Of a stretch of DNA of 64,000 nucleotides, positions 1 to 7,165 are shown piece after piece (positions within the stretch are counted from its first letter, which is position 1; each line of letters opens with the position of its first letter). Under the pieces are notes generated by a model. The model was not told the DNA's origin, made no database searches, and was given only the letters and a program-made list of their open reading frames with translations. Origin of the DNA: Clostridiales bacterium (GTDB lineage: Bacteria > Bacillota > Clostridia > DUOD01); contig DUOD01000048.1 in NCBI GenBank assembly GCA_012838995.1, forward strand, positions 1 to 64,000, read 5' to 3'. The position numbers and the translations under genes are program-made.

Positions 1-37
1 AATTTTCATTGTACAATGAAAATTGGCCGCTTTTTTT
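1..37 (+). terminator. 24-nt perfect palindrome followed by T-run (terminator-like)
   Basis: Bases 1-24 form a perfect palindrome (arms AATTTTCATT around GTAC), followed by GGCCGC and seven T. It could end transcription of a gene left of the window. On the minus strand it could instead be an operator or the 3' hairpin of the transcript started at the promoter at 169-197. The window edge prevents a decision. Confidence 0.4.
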
Positions 38-168
38 AATAAAAAAGTAGTTTTGGATACGGCAGAGTTCAGCTAAAAAGTCGACTTTCGGCACATACAA
101 ATTTTTAGGCTTGGAGAGACGGTGAATAGTGCAGGAAGTTTATGACGAAGTATTTTTAAATATTCGCC

Positions 169-197
169 ATTATACCATATGTTCCTGCTTCTGTAAA
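169..197 (-). promoter_or_regulatory. Minus-strand sigma-A promoter directed out of the window
   Basis: On the minus strand TTTACA (192-197) is separated by 17 nt from TATAAT (169-174), with a TG extended -10. Transcription would run leftward from about 162. No ORF starts in the 160 nt before the window edge, so the product is a long leader or a small RNA. In the rest of 1-312 I see only a 12-nt palindrome at 77-88 (AAAGTCGACTTT) and a spaced inverted pair GCAGGAA/TTCCTGC (131-137, 182-188). Confidence 0.5.
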
Positions 198-312
198 AAA
201 AGGACGATCATTAAATTTACCATAGAAACTTACTTCTTAAAGACTATATCCATTGCAGGAGGGTAGTAAATGTAATGATGTCGGGTTTTTGCTAAAAAAA
301 TAAAAGTAAACC

Positions 313-348
313 TTTACTTTAGCATGCTAATATGGTAGAATGCTAAAG
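313..348 (+). promoter_or_regulatory. Promoter with overlapping inverted-repeat operator for the amino-acid ABC operon
   Basis: TTTACT (313-318), a 17-nt spacer and TAGAAT (336-341) make a good sigma-A promoter. Inverted arms CTTTAGCAT (317-325) and ATGCTAAAG (340-348) flank the spacer and overlap both promoter boxes. The left arm also lies in a 12-nt palindrome TTAGCATGCTAA (319-330). This geometry suits a repressor site controlling the transporter; the regulator is not identified. Confidence 0.55.
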
Positions 349-394
349 GATTTTAAAATATAATATAATGTTAGAGAAAATGGAGGATTTGGAA

Positions 395-1189
395 ATGGGA
401 AAAAAAATATTGGTTCTGGTTGTCGCATTAGCGCTTGCATTTAGTATAGCAGCATGTTCTTCCAGTGGTTCTAAAGATGTCGAAACGGTGACAGAAGGTA
501 AATTCACCGTAGGGTTTGACCAGAACTTCCCTCCCATGGGTTTCGTAGGGGATGACGGAGAGTTTACCGGTTTTGATCTAGAATTGGCGGCGGAAGTAGC
601 AAAACGCTTAGGATTGGAACTTGAGCTACAGCCCATAGCCTGGGATTCAAAGGATATGGAACTGGAGACCGGTAACATTGATTGTATTTGGAACGGCTTT
701 ACTATTAACGGACGGGAAGACAAGTATACCTGGACAGAACCCTATATGTCCAATAACCAGGTGTTTGTTGTAAGGGCTGACTCGGGCATAACAACCTTGG
801 AGGATTTGGCCGGTAAGGTAGTAATGGTACAGGTGGATTCCAGTGCGGAAGCCGCCTTGAAGGACAGACCGGATTTGGTGGAAACCTTTGGCGACTACCT
901 GACCGCTGACAATTATAACGTTGCTTTAATGGACCTGGAAGCAGGTGCAGTGGATGCAGTTGCCATGGACGATACCGTTGCCAATTATCAAATTGAAAAA
1001 AGAGGCGCTGATTTTGTTGTTTTGGAAGAAACCCTGGCGGCAGAGGATTACGGCGTAGGTTTCTTATTAGGCAATGAGGCTTTAAGGGATAAGGTTCAGG
1101 AAACCCTGGAAGAGATGGCAAAGGACGGTACAATGGCCAAGATTTCCGAAAAATGGTTTGGCAAGGATATAACAACCATAGGTAAATAG
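395..1189 (+). CDS. Amino-acid ABC transporter substrate-binding lipoprotein
   Basis: Extracellular solute-binding protein, family 3 (PF00497, GlnH/HisJ-like), which captures a polar amino acid and passes it to the permease encoded next. The ATG at 395 follows GGAGG by 8 nt; the upstream ATG at 368 in the ORF track lacks a Shine-Dalgarno site. The start gives a lipoprotein signal peptide with Cys21 after IAA (lipobox), so the mature protein is lipid-anchored outside the membrane. Typical family blocks follow: GKFTVGFDQNFPPMGF, GFDLELAAEVAKRLG and the C-terminal GTMAKISEKWFG. Length 264 aa is normal. It heads a three-gene operon. The exact substrate cannot be read from the sequence. Confidence 0.93.
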   Translation: MGKKILVLVVALALAFSIAACSSSGSKDVETVTEGKFTVGFDQNFPPMGFVGDDGEFTGFDLELAAEVAKRLGLELELQPIAWDSKDMELETGNIDCIWNGFTINGREDKYTWTEPYMSNNQVFVVRADSGITTLEDLAGKVVMVQVDSSAEAALKDRPDLVETFGDYLTADNYNVALMDLEAGAVDAVAMDDTVANYQIEKRGADFVVLEETLAAEDYGVGFLLGNEALRDKVQETLEEMAKDGTMAKISEKWFGKDITTIGK

Positions 1190-1216
1190 TCTGTTTTAGA
1201 TTATGATTAATCAAAG

Positions 1217-1254
1217 AGAAAGGGCTATCCCTAATGAGATGGTCCTTTCTTTTA
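1217..1254 (+). other. Intercistronic hairpin between binding-protein and permease genes
   Basis: AGAAAGG (1217-1223) pairs with CCTTTCT (1244-1250), followed by TTTTA. It resembles the partial terminators or mRNA-stabilising hairpins commonly found after the binding-protein gene of ABC operons, which raise binding protein over membrane subunits. That role is inference. Confidence 0.4.
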
Positions 1255-1280
1255 TAGTTTAGTGAAACGGGGGCATTATC

Positions 1281-1931
1281 GTGGAATGGTCGGTATTATT
1301 ATTAAAACTCGGTGGAGGTTTGCTAACATCCGCTGAGATATTTGCGCTTACATTGCTTTTTTCTCTTCCCCTGGGGCTTTTCGTGGCCTTTGGACGCATG
1401 TCCCGCAATCCGGTTATAAGAAATATTGTTAAGGTATATATTTCGATTATGCGGGGCACGCCGTTAATACTTCAATTAATGGTGGTATATTTTGGACCAT
1501 ATTATATATTTAACGTGACACTACCTAGGGGTTACCGCTTTGTGGCTACTATTATAGCCTTTGTGCTCAACTATGCGGCGTACTTTGCGGAAATTTATCG
1601 GGGTGGTATCGAATCCATGCCGGTTGGACAGTACGAAGCAGCCCAGGTTTTGGGTTACAACAAAAGGCAAACCTTTGTGAGGATAATACTTCCCCAGGTA
1701 ATAAAACGTATTCTTCCGGCGGTAACAAATGAAGTTATTACCTTAGTAAAGGATACCGCCTTGGCATTTGCCATTTCCGTTCCTGAAATGTTCACGGAGG
1801 CCAAGGCAATAGCGTCTGCCCAGACGACCATGATACCCTTTGTGGTAGCAGGAGTATTTTACTATATTTTCAATTTTATTGTAGCTTGGGTAATGGAATT
1901 GATAGAGAAAAAACTTGGCTATTTTAGATAG
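1281..1931 (+). CDS. Amino-acid ABC transporter permease
   Basis: Membrane subunit of a polar amino-acid uptake transporter (HisMQ/GlnP family, BPD_transp_1). GTG start at 1281 after a G-rich ribosome site in ACGGGGG. The 216-aa length is standard. Visible features are several hydrophobic helices, the N-terminal [10 protein letters not shown] block typical of this family, and the cytoplasmic EAA-type loop [20 protein letters not shown] that contacts the ATPase. It ends 13 nt before the ATPase start, so the two are translationally close. The single permease gene implies a homodimer. Confidence 0.93.
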   Translation: MEWSVLLLKLGGGLLTSAEIFALTLLFSLPLGLFVAFGRMSRNPVIRNIVKVYISIMRGTPLILQLMVVYFGPYYIFNVTLPRGYRFVATIIAFVLNYAAYFAEIYRGGIESMPVGQYEAAQVLGYNKRQTFVRIILPQVIKRILPAVTNEVITLVKDTALAFAISVPEMFTEAKAIASAQTTMIPFVVAGVFYYIFNFIVAWVMELIEKKLGYFR

Positions 1932-1944
1932 GGGGGTAAGGGAC

Positions 1945-2706
1945 GTGAAATATCTGGAAATAAAAAATATGAAAAAAAGTTTCGGCGATCTTGAGGTGAT
2001 TAAAGGCATTTCCTTAGACGTTGAGGAGGGGCAGGTAGTTGCCATTATCGGGCCGTCAGGGTCCGGAAAATCCACCCTGCTAAGATGTGCCACCATGTTG
2101 GAAACAATGGATTCCGGAGAATTGATTTACCTGGGGGAACGTGCTGTAACCACCGGGCCTGACGGCAAAGCTGTCTTTGCCCATCCTAAGCAACTTAAAA
2201 AAATTCAGAGTTATTACGGTTTGGTATTCCAAAACTTTAATCTATTTCCCCACTTTTCCGTGATAAGGAATATCATAGATCCACTGATTACCGTTCAAAA
2301 GAAGACTAAAGAGGAAAGTTTAGAAATAGGGCGGGAACTGCTAAAAAAAATGGCCCTGTCTGATAAAGAAAATGCGTATCCGTATCAATTATCCGGCGGA
2401 CAACAGCAGCGTGTGTCCATTGCCAGGGCTTTAGCGTTAAATCCTAAGGTGTTATTTTTTGACGAACCCACTTCTGCCCTTGATCCCGAACTGACAGGCG
2501 AAATTTTAAAGGTTATAAAGGACTTGGCCATGGAAAAGATGACCATGGTCATTGTAACCCATGAGATGAGTTTTGCCAGGGACGTGGCCGATCATATTAT
2601 ATTTATGGACGATGGCGTTGTTGTGGAAGAGGGAATGCCGGAAGAGGTAATAAACAATCCGAAAAATGAACGAACCAAAGCCTTTTTAAGCAGATTTTTA
2701 GGGTAG
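1945..2706 (+). CDS. Amino-acid ABC transporter ATP-binding protein
   Basis: ATPase subunit of the polar amino-acid transporter (GlnQ/HisP type). It shows Walker [10 protein letters not shown], signature LSGGQQQR, Walker [13 protein letters not shown] and H-loop VTHE. The GTG at 1945 has GGGGGG 8 nt upstream and begins with [13 protein letters not shown]. The earlier ATG at 1915 lies inside the permease gene and lacks a ribosome site. A short insertion (about residues 60-80) between Walker A and the Q-loop is common in this subfamily. The gene ends just before the convergent thioesterase gene, and no strong terminator is seen in the 17-nt gap. Confidence 0.94.
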   Translation: MKYLEIKNMKKSFGDLEVIKGISLDVEEGQVVAIIGPSGSGKSTLLRCATMLETMDSGELIYLGERAVTTGPDGKAVFAHPKQLKKIQSYYGLVFQNFNLFPHFSVIRNIIDPLITVQKKTKEESLEIGRELLKKMALSDKENAYPYQLSGGQQQRVSIARALALNPKVLFFDEPTSALDPELTGEILKVIKDLAMEKMTMVIVTHEMSFARDVADHIIFMDDGVVVEEGMPEEVINNPKNERTKAFLSRFLG

Positions 2707-2723
2707 GTAAGCCGTTTTTCTTA

Positions 2724-3488
2724 TCATGGAGCTATAGGTTCCCATACCGTTCGGGCCAGTGCCATTTGGACACCGGTATAGGCATTATAGATACTATGGC
2801 TGTACTTTTTCGCTGTACCGCAATTATCCATCTGTTTGCCACAAGCGTATAGCTTGGTTCCGTAGCATACTTCCTTTTTATATTGGATTTCAAGGCATGT
2901 AGGAAGAAATTGGTTATATATTTCCGTAGGTATGGTTTCCATTAGCCATTCTACGTATTTACTGTTGTTTACATGGTCGTTGGTGTCTATATCGCTTAAC
3001 CTGACCGTGAACTCCTTCTTCTTAATATCTGGCCCTTCCGGAGGAGTCAGTCGGCTAAAGGGTGCATCCAAGGCTTTGATGGGGTAGGTACCGTAACACT
3101 CCTTTATATGTTCCGGAATGCTAACAGGTCTTTTTTTAGTTATATCAATGAATATCCATAAAGACGTAGCCCTACCCAGTATGTTACCCGCTTCATCCTT
3201 AATAAGAAACTCCCTTTCGGCATAAAACCTCTGGAAAAGAGAAGCCCATGTTTCAATTTGTACCCTATCCTCCCATTTTGGATACTTTTCCATTTTAAGC
3301 AGCCAGCGACTAATTACCCATCCCTTATTGTCCAGACCCAGTCGGTTTAAACCGTAGCCCGCCGCTTTTGTATGGGATAGGGCGGTTTCCCCTAAATAGT
3401 TTAACAAAGCTGCGGGTGTAACTTGCTGGCGATGGTTTATCTCGTGATAGTAAACTTCAAAACTTTTAGTATATCTTACGCAGTCCAT
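2724..3488 (-). CDS. Acyl-ACP thioesterase (FatA/FatB-like)
   Basis: 254 aa, PF01643 family. These enzymes hydrolyse acyl-acyl-carrier-protein to free fatty acid and ACP. It is a double hotdog fold: an N-terminal half beginning RYTKSFEVYYHEINHRQQVT and containing WVISRWLLKMEKYP, and a second half with RLSDIDTNDHVNNSKYVEW, whose Asp/Asn/His pattern matches the catalytic region. It is the last gene of a minus-strand group, 15 nt after the activase fusion. Co-transcription with dehydratase-type genes suggests a shared acyl metabolism, but the metabolic link is inference. The family call is firm; chain-length preference is unknown. Confidence 0.88.
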   Translation of the reverse strand: MDCVRYTKSFEVYYHEINHRQQVTPAALLNYLGETALSHTKAAGYGLNRLGLDNKGWVISRWLLKMEKYPKWEDRVQIETWASLFQRFYAEREFLIKDEAGNILGRATSLWIFIDITKKRPVSIPEHIKECYGTYPIKALDAPFSRLTPPEGPDIKKKEFTVRLSDIDTNDHVNNSKYVEWLMETIPTEIYNQFLPTCLEIQYKKEVCYGTKLYACGKQMDNCGTAKKYSHSIYNAYTGVQMALARTVWEPIAP

Positions 3489-3503
3489 ATTAGTCGTTCC
3501 TTT

Positions 3504-5174
3504 CTAGCTTTTTATATTTTCAAGGGCGATGAGGGCAGCACCTAAAGCGCCTATTATTTGCGGTTCTTCCGGCACAAAAATTTTTTCGCCTATTTTTTCT
3601 TCCAGCGCTTGCACCACCCCCGAATTTTTGGCTACACCGCCGGTCATCATATAATGTTTTTTTCTACCTATTCTTTCAAGGAGTGAGAGTGTTCTACCGG
3701 CTATTGATTTATTAAGTCCCTTGATAATATCAGCTTTGTCCTTGTTTTTAGCGATGAGGGATATAACTTCGGATTCCGCAAATACCGTGCACATGCTGGT
3801 AATGGTCAGCTCCTCCTTGGAATTAGCCGCTTCCTTTGACATATCCTCAAGGGATAGCCCCAGGGTTTTGGCCATAACTTCCAAGAATCTTCCCGTACCG
3901 GCTGAGCACTTGTCGTTCATTACAAAATCCACCACATCGCCCTTATTATTAATTCTTATTATTTTACTGTCTTGGCCGCCAATATCGATTATTGTCCGGA
4001 CGCTATTATTCAGGAAATGGGCACCTCTGCCATGACAAGTTATTTCGGTTACCCTTTTATCAGAAAAGGGTATGCCTATTCTGCCGTATCCGGTAGATAC
4101 TATATAGGATATATCACTTCGTGTAAGGTTTGCCCTTGCCAGGGCATTTTCAAAAGCTTCGGTTGCGCTGTCCACCGTCTTGGCACCGGTGGGTACTATG
4201 GAATAGGCCAGTATATTTCTTTGTCCGTCGAGTATTACTACATTAGTGGACAAAGAACCGCTGTCGATACCGCAAACGTAGGCGGAATTGGAGGTAAGTC
4301 TTGGTGGCTTTTTTGTTTTTAAGGCCTCAATAAAGGCTTCTATCCTGGTTCTGATTTGACCCTCACTTTGAAGGGAGTAGTCGGTTTCCAGTTTAAGTAC
4401 GGGTAGGGAAAGGTTTTCCTTTATCTTAGTATAATCAAAAGAATACATGTCGCAAAACTTGACTGTGTGGAATATCAGTCCTGAAATGCTTTTTTCAATA
4501 TCCTTTTTTAAAACCGCATACCTTTTTGTGGTATCAGCCATCCTCATGCAAGGGTATTGATTGAGCAGTGTCTTTGCGTATTGGTATATTATATCTTCAC
4601 CGTTAAAACCGTTTGTTTCTATAACATTATCGCCGTTGCAGGCAAGGTTAAAGACAATATTCGCCCCTGCGTTTTGTATAATTTCGGTGATGGAACTTTC
4701 GCATCTTGCGCCCATAATACCTATATTAACCCCGGCTTTAGCGTATTGCCGACTGTTTCTTTGTTCATGCAGCAGTTCAACAAACCGTTCCTTATTAAAG
4801 TTTATGCCTGAAAATTTTTCATACTCTTTTATAAAGGCATTCAACTCTTTGGCAAGCATTATGCAACCCTTTTCATCGGCTTTTCTTGGCAGGTCCAGCA
4901 TATACAAAAATTCAATTGTCGGTTGGAGTTTTAGTACGTCATACAGCCTTCTGACGCTGTCACAGCAGTTCATGAGCACAATTCGTTGTATTTTCCCGGC
5001 CAGGCATTCCTCCAGCACCGCCTTTACATATGAACACATATTGTTGTGGGTACAACAATCGGCATTATCAAAGTTTGCAGGTAGAGGGTCAATTTTGTGA
5101 ACCTTTTCGCCGAAACTCTCAATTATATGAATAGGAGTATATTTACATACATAACCGACCATAACATCACCCAT
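3504..5174 (-). CDS. Fused 2-hydroxyacyl-CoA dehydratase-like / CoA-substrate-specific activase protein
   Basis: 556 aa with two parts. Residues about 1-290 resemble the 2-hydroxyacyl-CoA dehydratase (HGD-D) fold, with cysteines in DCCTHNNMC, LMNCCDS and MGARCESS. Residues about 300-556 are an ASKHA ATPase activase of the HgdC/BcrAD_BadFG family: GIDSGSLSTNVVILD phosphate loop, DIGGQDSK, cluster cysteines in DKCSAGTGRFLE and TSMCTVFAESEV, and MTGGVAKNSG. Activases use ATP to inject low-potential electrons into a dehydratase or double-cubane partner. The partner is presumably the adjacent gene, whose stop lies 7 nt upstream. Start is either 5174 or the in-frame ATG at 5162. Substrate unknown. 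Confidence 0.85.
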   Translation of the reverse strand: MGDVMVGYVCKYTPIHIIESFGEKVHKIDPLPANFDNADCCTHNNMCSYVKAVLEECLAGKIQRIVLMNCCDSVRRLYDVLKLQPTIEFLYMLDLPRKADEKGCIMLAKELNAFIKEYEKFSGINFNKERFVELLHEQRNSRQYAKAGVNIGIMGARCESSITEIIQNAGANIVFNLACNGDNVIETNGFNGEDIIYQYAKTLLNQYPCMRMADTTKRYAVLKKDIEKSISGLIFHTVKFCDMYSFDYTKIKENLSLPVLKLETDYSLQSEGQIRTRIEAFIEALKTKKPPRLTSNSAYVCGIDSGSLSTNVVILDGQRNILAYSIVPTGAKTVDSATEAFENALARANLTRSDISYIVSTGYGRIGIPFSDKRVTEITCHGRGAHFLNNSVRTIIDIGGQDSKIIRINNKGDVVDFVMNDKCSAGTGRFLEVMAKTLGLSLEDMSKEAANSKEELTITSMCTVFAESEVISLIAKNKDKADIIKGLNKSIAGRTLSLLERIGRKKHYMMTGGVAKNSGVVQALEEKIGEKIFVPEEPQIIGALGAALIALENIKS

Positions 5175-5181
5175 ATTATGA

Positions 5182-6438
5182 TTATCCGTCTAAAATTTCT
5201 AAAAAAGCTTCTAATCTTGTTTTGATCTGACCGTCATGACTGTTCCTTTTGTCTATACCGTCCCCATCCAACGAAAGGAAGGGTATGCCCATATCCTTTA
5301 TAGCCTTTCTTAAAAGTATTACGCCCCCACTGGACTGTTTGCAACCCCAGTGACAAAAGTTAATCACACCGTCGGGTTTAAGTTTTTTTATAATCTTGGT
5401 AATACCTTCAATCCGCCTTTGGTACTCGCCGTTGTATTGGTTTTTGATCATTTTTTCGGCCAGGGCTTTATAAGGGTTGTTATAATCCATATTGTCCAGA
5501 AAATCAAAATTTAAATCACAGCCTAATATTTGGTATTTATCATTTAAGTTAAAATATTTCTTTAGGGTGGTTTGATAATAGGGCAGTAAATGGATCCAAA
5601 ATATTCTCTTTACCTGCTTTTGGGGGTAGGAGTCAATTTCGCGGTAGAGCATTTGGTAAAAACGGTATGTTTCCTGTCTGCCCATAAATGTATGGGAAGC
5701 AAACAGCATAAACATTTCCATTGTAAGGGTGGTAGGAAAGTATTTATATTCAAGGGAATCCATATACTTTTTTAGAAAAGTTCGGGTTTGGTTTTCCGTC
5801 ATCAATACTTTTTTTAGCCTTGCCTCATCAAGCTTTCGGCCCATTATATCCTCTATTATGCAAACCATTTCCTTCAGCTGGTCTACCACGTACTCTTCGG
5901 CATCGGGACTGTAGTAATTGGGGATATCAATGACATAACAAGGTATGTCGTACATATCCGTCAGGTGACGAAAGGTACCGATATTGGCATCGCATATCAT
6001 TGAAGTTGTTACTGCAAACTTGGGCTTGGGCAGCAGCCCGGTTATACCGGCGCCTAAAAAGGCTTTGTGGTAGCTGCATAGTGTTTCCGCTATTCCCGCC
6101 CGCTCTGCCCGGTCGATATATTCATCTTCGCATTCAAAACCACACAAAAAGGAGGCAAAGGCTTCGATGAACAGCGGATATATATCCATTGCATGAAGTA
6201 TCTCCGCCGGGGCGAACAGGTTGACCCATGCGGAGTTATTGGGGTTTTTTAAGGGTTGGTGCATAAACTTGATACATATCCTGTTTAAATATTTAAAGGA
6301 TTTGGGCATCTTTTTATCATGGCGGCGGGACAGCCAGTGATATGCAATTGCCAATCCCAAATTTATAAGTTTTTGTGCTGTTTTGGGGTTTTCTGCGCTT
6401 TTCTTTATAAAATTGCCGTAGGCTTTGACCATGTCCAT
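5182..6438 (-). CDS. 2-hydroxyacyl-CoA dehydratase D-component-like / double-cubane cluster-type protein
   Basis: 418 aa, HGD-D superfamily (PF06050). The region NFCHWGCKQSSGG carries the conserved cysteines that hold an iron-sulfur cluster. The N-terminal half has NLFAPAEILHAMDIYP, a typical block of the family. Family members either dehydrate (R)-2-hydroxyacyl-CoA through ketyl radicals as two-subunit enzymes, or act as single-subunit double-cubane proteins reducing small substrates. Only one free-standing subunit is encoded here, so the second type, or pairing with the dehydratase-like half of the next protein, is possible. First gene of a three-gene minus operon; ATG preceded by AAAGGAG. 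Confidence 0.82.
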   Translation of the reverse strand: MDMVKAYGNFIKKSAENPKTAQKLINLGLAIAYHWLSRRHDKKMPKSFKYLNRICIKFMHQPLKNPNNSAWVNLFAPAEILHAMDIYPLFIEAFASFLCGFECEDEYIDRAERAGIAETLCSYHKAFLGAGITGLLPKPKFAVTTSMICDANIGTFRHLTDMYDIPCYVIDIPNYYSPDAEEYVVDQLKEMVCIIEDIMGRKLDEARLKKVLMTENQTRTFLKKYMDSLEYKYFPTTLTMEMFMLFASHTFMGRQETYRFYQMLYREIDSYPQKQVKRIFWIHLLPYYQTTLKKYFNLNDKYQILGCDLNFDFLDNMDYNNPYKALAEKMIKNQYNGEYQRRIEGITKIIKKLKPDGVINFCHWGCKQSSGGVILLRKAIKDMGIPFLSLDGDGIDKRNSHDGQIKTRLEAFLEILDG

Positions 6439-6456
6439 AAAACCACTCCTTTCCTA

Positions 6457-6485
6457 ATGCTATGATTTTATATATGTTTTGTCAA
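6457..6485 (-). promoter_or_regulatory. Sigma-A promoter of the dehydratase/activase/thioesterase operon
   Basis: On the minus strand, consensus TTGACA (6480-6485), 17-nt spacer, TAGCAT (6457-6462). It lies about 20 nt upstream of the first gene's start codon. Confidence 0.6.
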
Positions 6486-6578
6486 GAAAAAGGGCGATAA
6501 AAAACAGTCTGCGTAGGGAAACTGTAAAAGCTTTTAAAGCCATGGGCATTATATTGGAGGCAAAAGGAGGTTTGTAAT

Positions 6579-6701
6579 TTGGTCGGATCGGAGATATCTT
6601 GTCAATATACTTGTTTATACCGTGGGGATATACTCGATTACACCATGGAATCTCAAGGGGTTTACCGGTTGTACAACCGGTATACTCAGATTTTTATGTA
6701 G
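6579..6701 (+). CDS. Possible 40-aa ORF, unknown (low confidence)
   Basis: A TTG codon at 6579 is preceded by AGGAGG at the ideal 8 nt and opens a 40-codon frame ending TAG at 6701. The peptide is polar and Tyr-rich (YRGDILDY, YRLYNRYTQ) with two cysteines. It matches no family I recognise, and no clear promoter precedes it. The frame contains the 20-nt palindrome at 6663-6682. It could be a small gene, a decayed fragment or chance. From 6702 to about 6950 I see only AT-rich sequence without a supported gene. Confidence 0.25.
   Translation: MVGSEISCQYTCLYRGDILDYTMESQGVYRLYNRYTQIFM
6663..6682. repeat. 20-nt perfect palindrome
   Basis: TACCGGTTGTACAACCGGTA is perfectly self-complementary and lies in the 700-nt region between the divergent dehydratase and wall-hydrolase genes. 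It looks like a dimeric regulator site, but it is far from either mapped promoter. Confidence 0.5.
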
Positions 6702-6951
6702 TAGAGAAGCTATGGCCGATTTTAAACATGAGATCCCAGGACGGTATGACAAACGGGATATTAGCCCAGGTGGCCCGGCAAAGCATTTGTATATATATGG
6801 TTGATTTGCCTTTAATAAGAATAATTCACAATAAAATTAATATAATGTAACATAATCTAAAGAAAATTAATAAAACTGTAATAATTTCTTAATAAATGAT
6901 GAAGATACCCCATAGTTCTCCTATATGCCCCTAATTCACCCCATGCCCAAA

Positions 6952-6981
6952 TTGACAAGCTTTTCATATAAAGCGTATAAT
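6952..6981 (+). promoter_or_regulatory. Consensus sigma-A promoter of the c-di-AMP riboswitch transcript
   Basis: TTGACA (6952-6957), 18-nt spacer, TATAAT (6976-6981), both boxes perfect. Transcription would begin near 6988, just upstream of the riboswitch fold. Confidence 0.75.
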
Positions 6982-7004
6982 TAACACAAAGTTTAAGTAT
7001 ACAC

Positions 7005-7140
7005 AACTATGCTTAATCTTTGATTTTTCAAAGTACGGAGGAACCAACTTTTTGGGGTGAATCTACTATTTTAAAAGTAGTAAGGATGCCTTCGTCCTGA
7101 ACCCGTCAGCTAACTCCGGAAGCAAATATTTTAAGGAAGG
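7005..7140 (+). promoter_or_regulatory. c-di-AMP riboswitch (ydaO/yuaA class)
   Basis: The leader carries the conserved ydaO-class blocks in order: TGCTTAATCTTT, CGGAGGAACCA, TTGGGGTGAATC, a variable hairpin, GGATGCC, then GAACCCGTCAGCTAACTCCG and GGAAGC. Known members bind cyclic di-AMP and reduce expression of downstream genes, typically wall hydrolases and ion or osmolyte transporters. Here the downstream gene is an SH3/NlpC-P60 hydrolase, a classic target. The expression platform between about 7120 and the start codon is short, and I cannot fold it by eye. Confidence 0.93.
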
Positions 7141-7165
7141 AGTTGTGTAAAAGGAATTGGATGAT

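Noticed and set aside
343-723. Minus-strand ORFs opposite the ABC binding-protein gene and many similar lines of the ORF track
   Set aside because: They are antisense shadows of well-supported genes with no ribosome sites and low-complexity composition.
6599-6850. ORF-track frames 6599-6850 and 6622-6804
   Set aside because: Neither has a ribosome site before its start or a recognisable protein pattern; the TTG frame at 6579 is the better small-ORF candidate.
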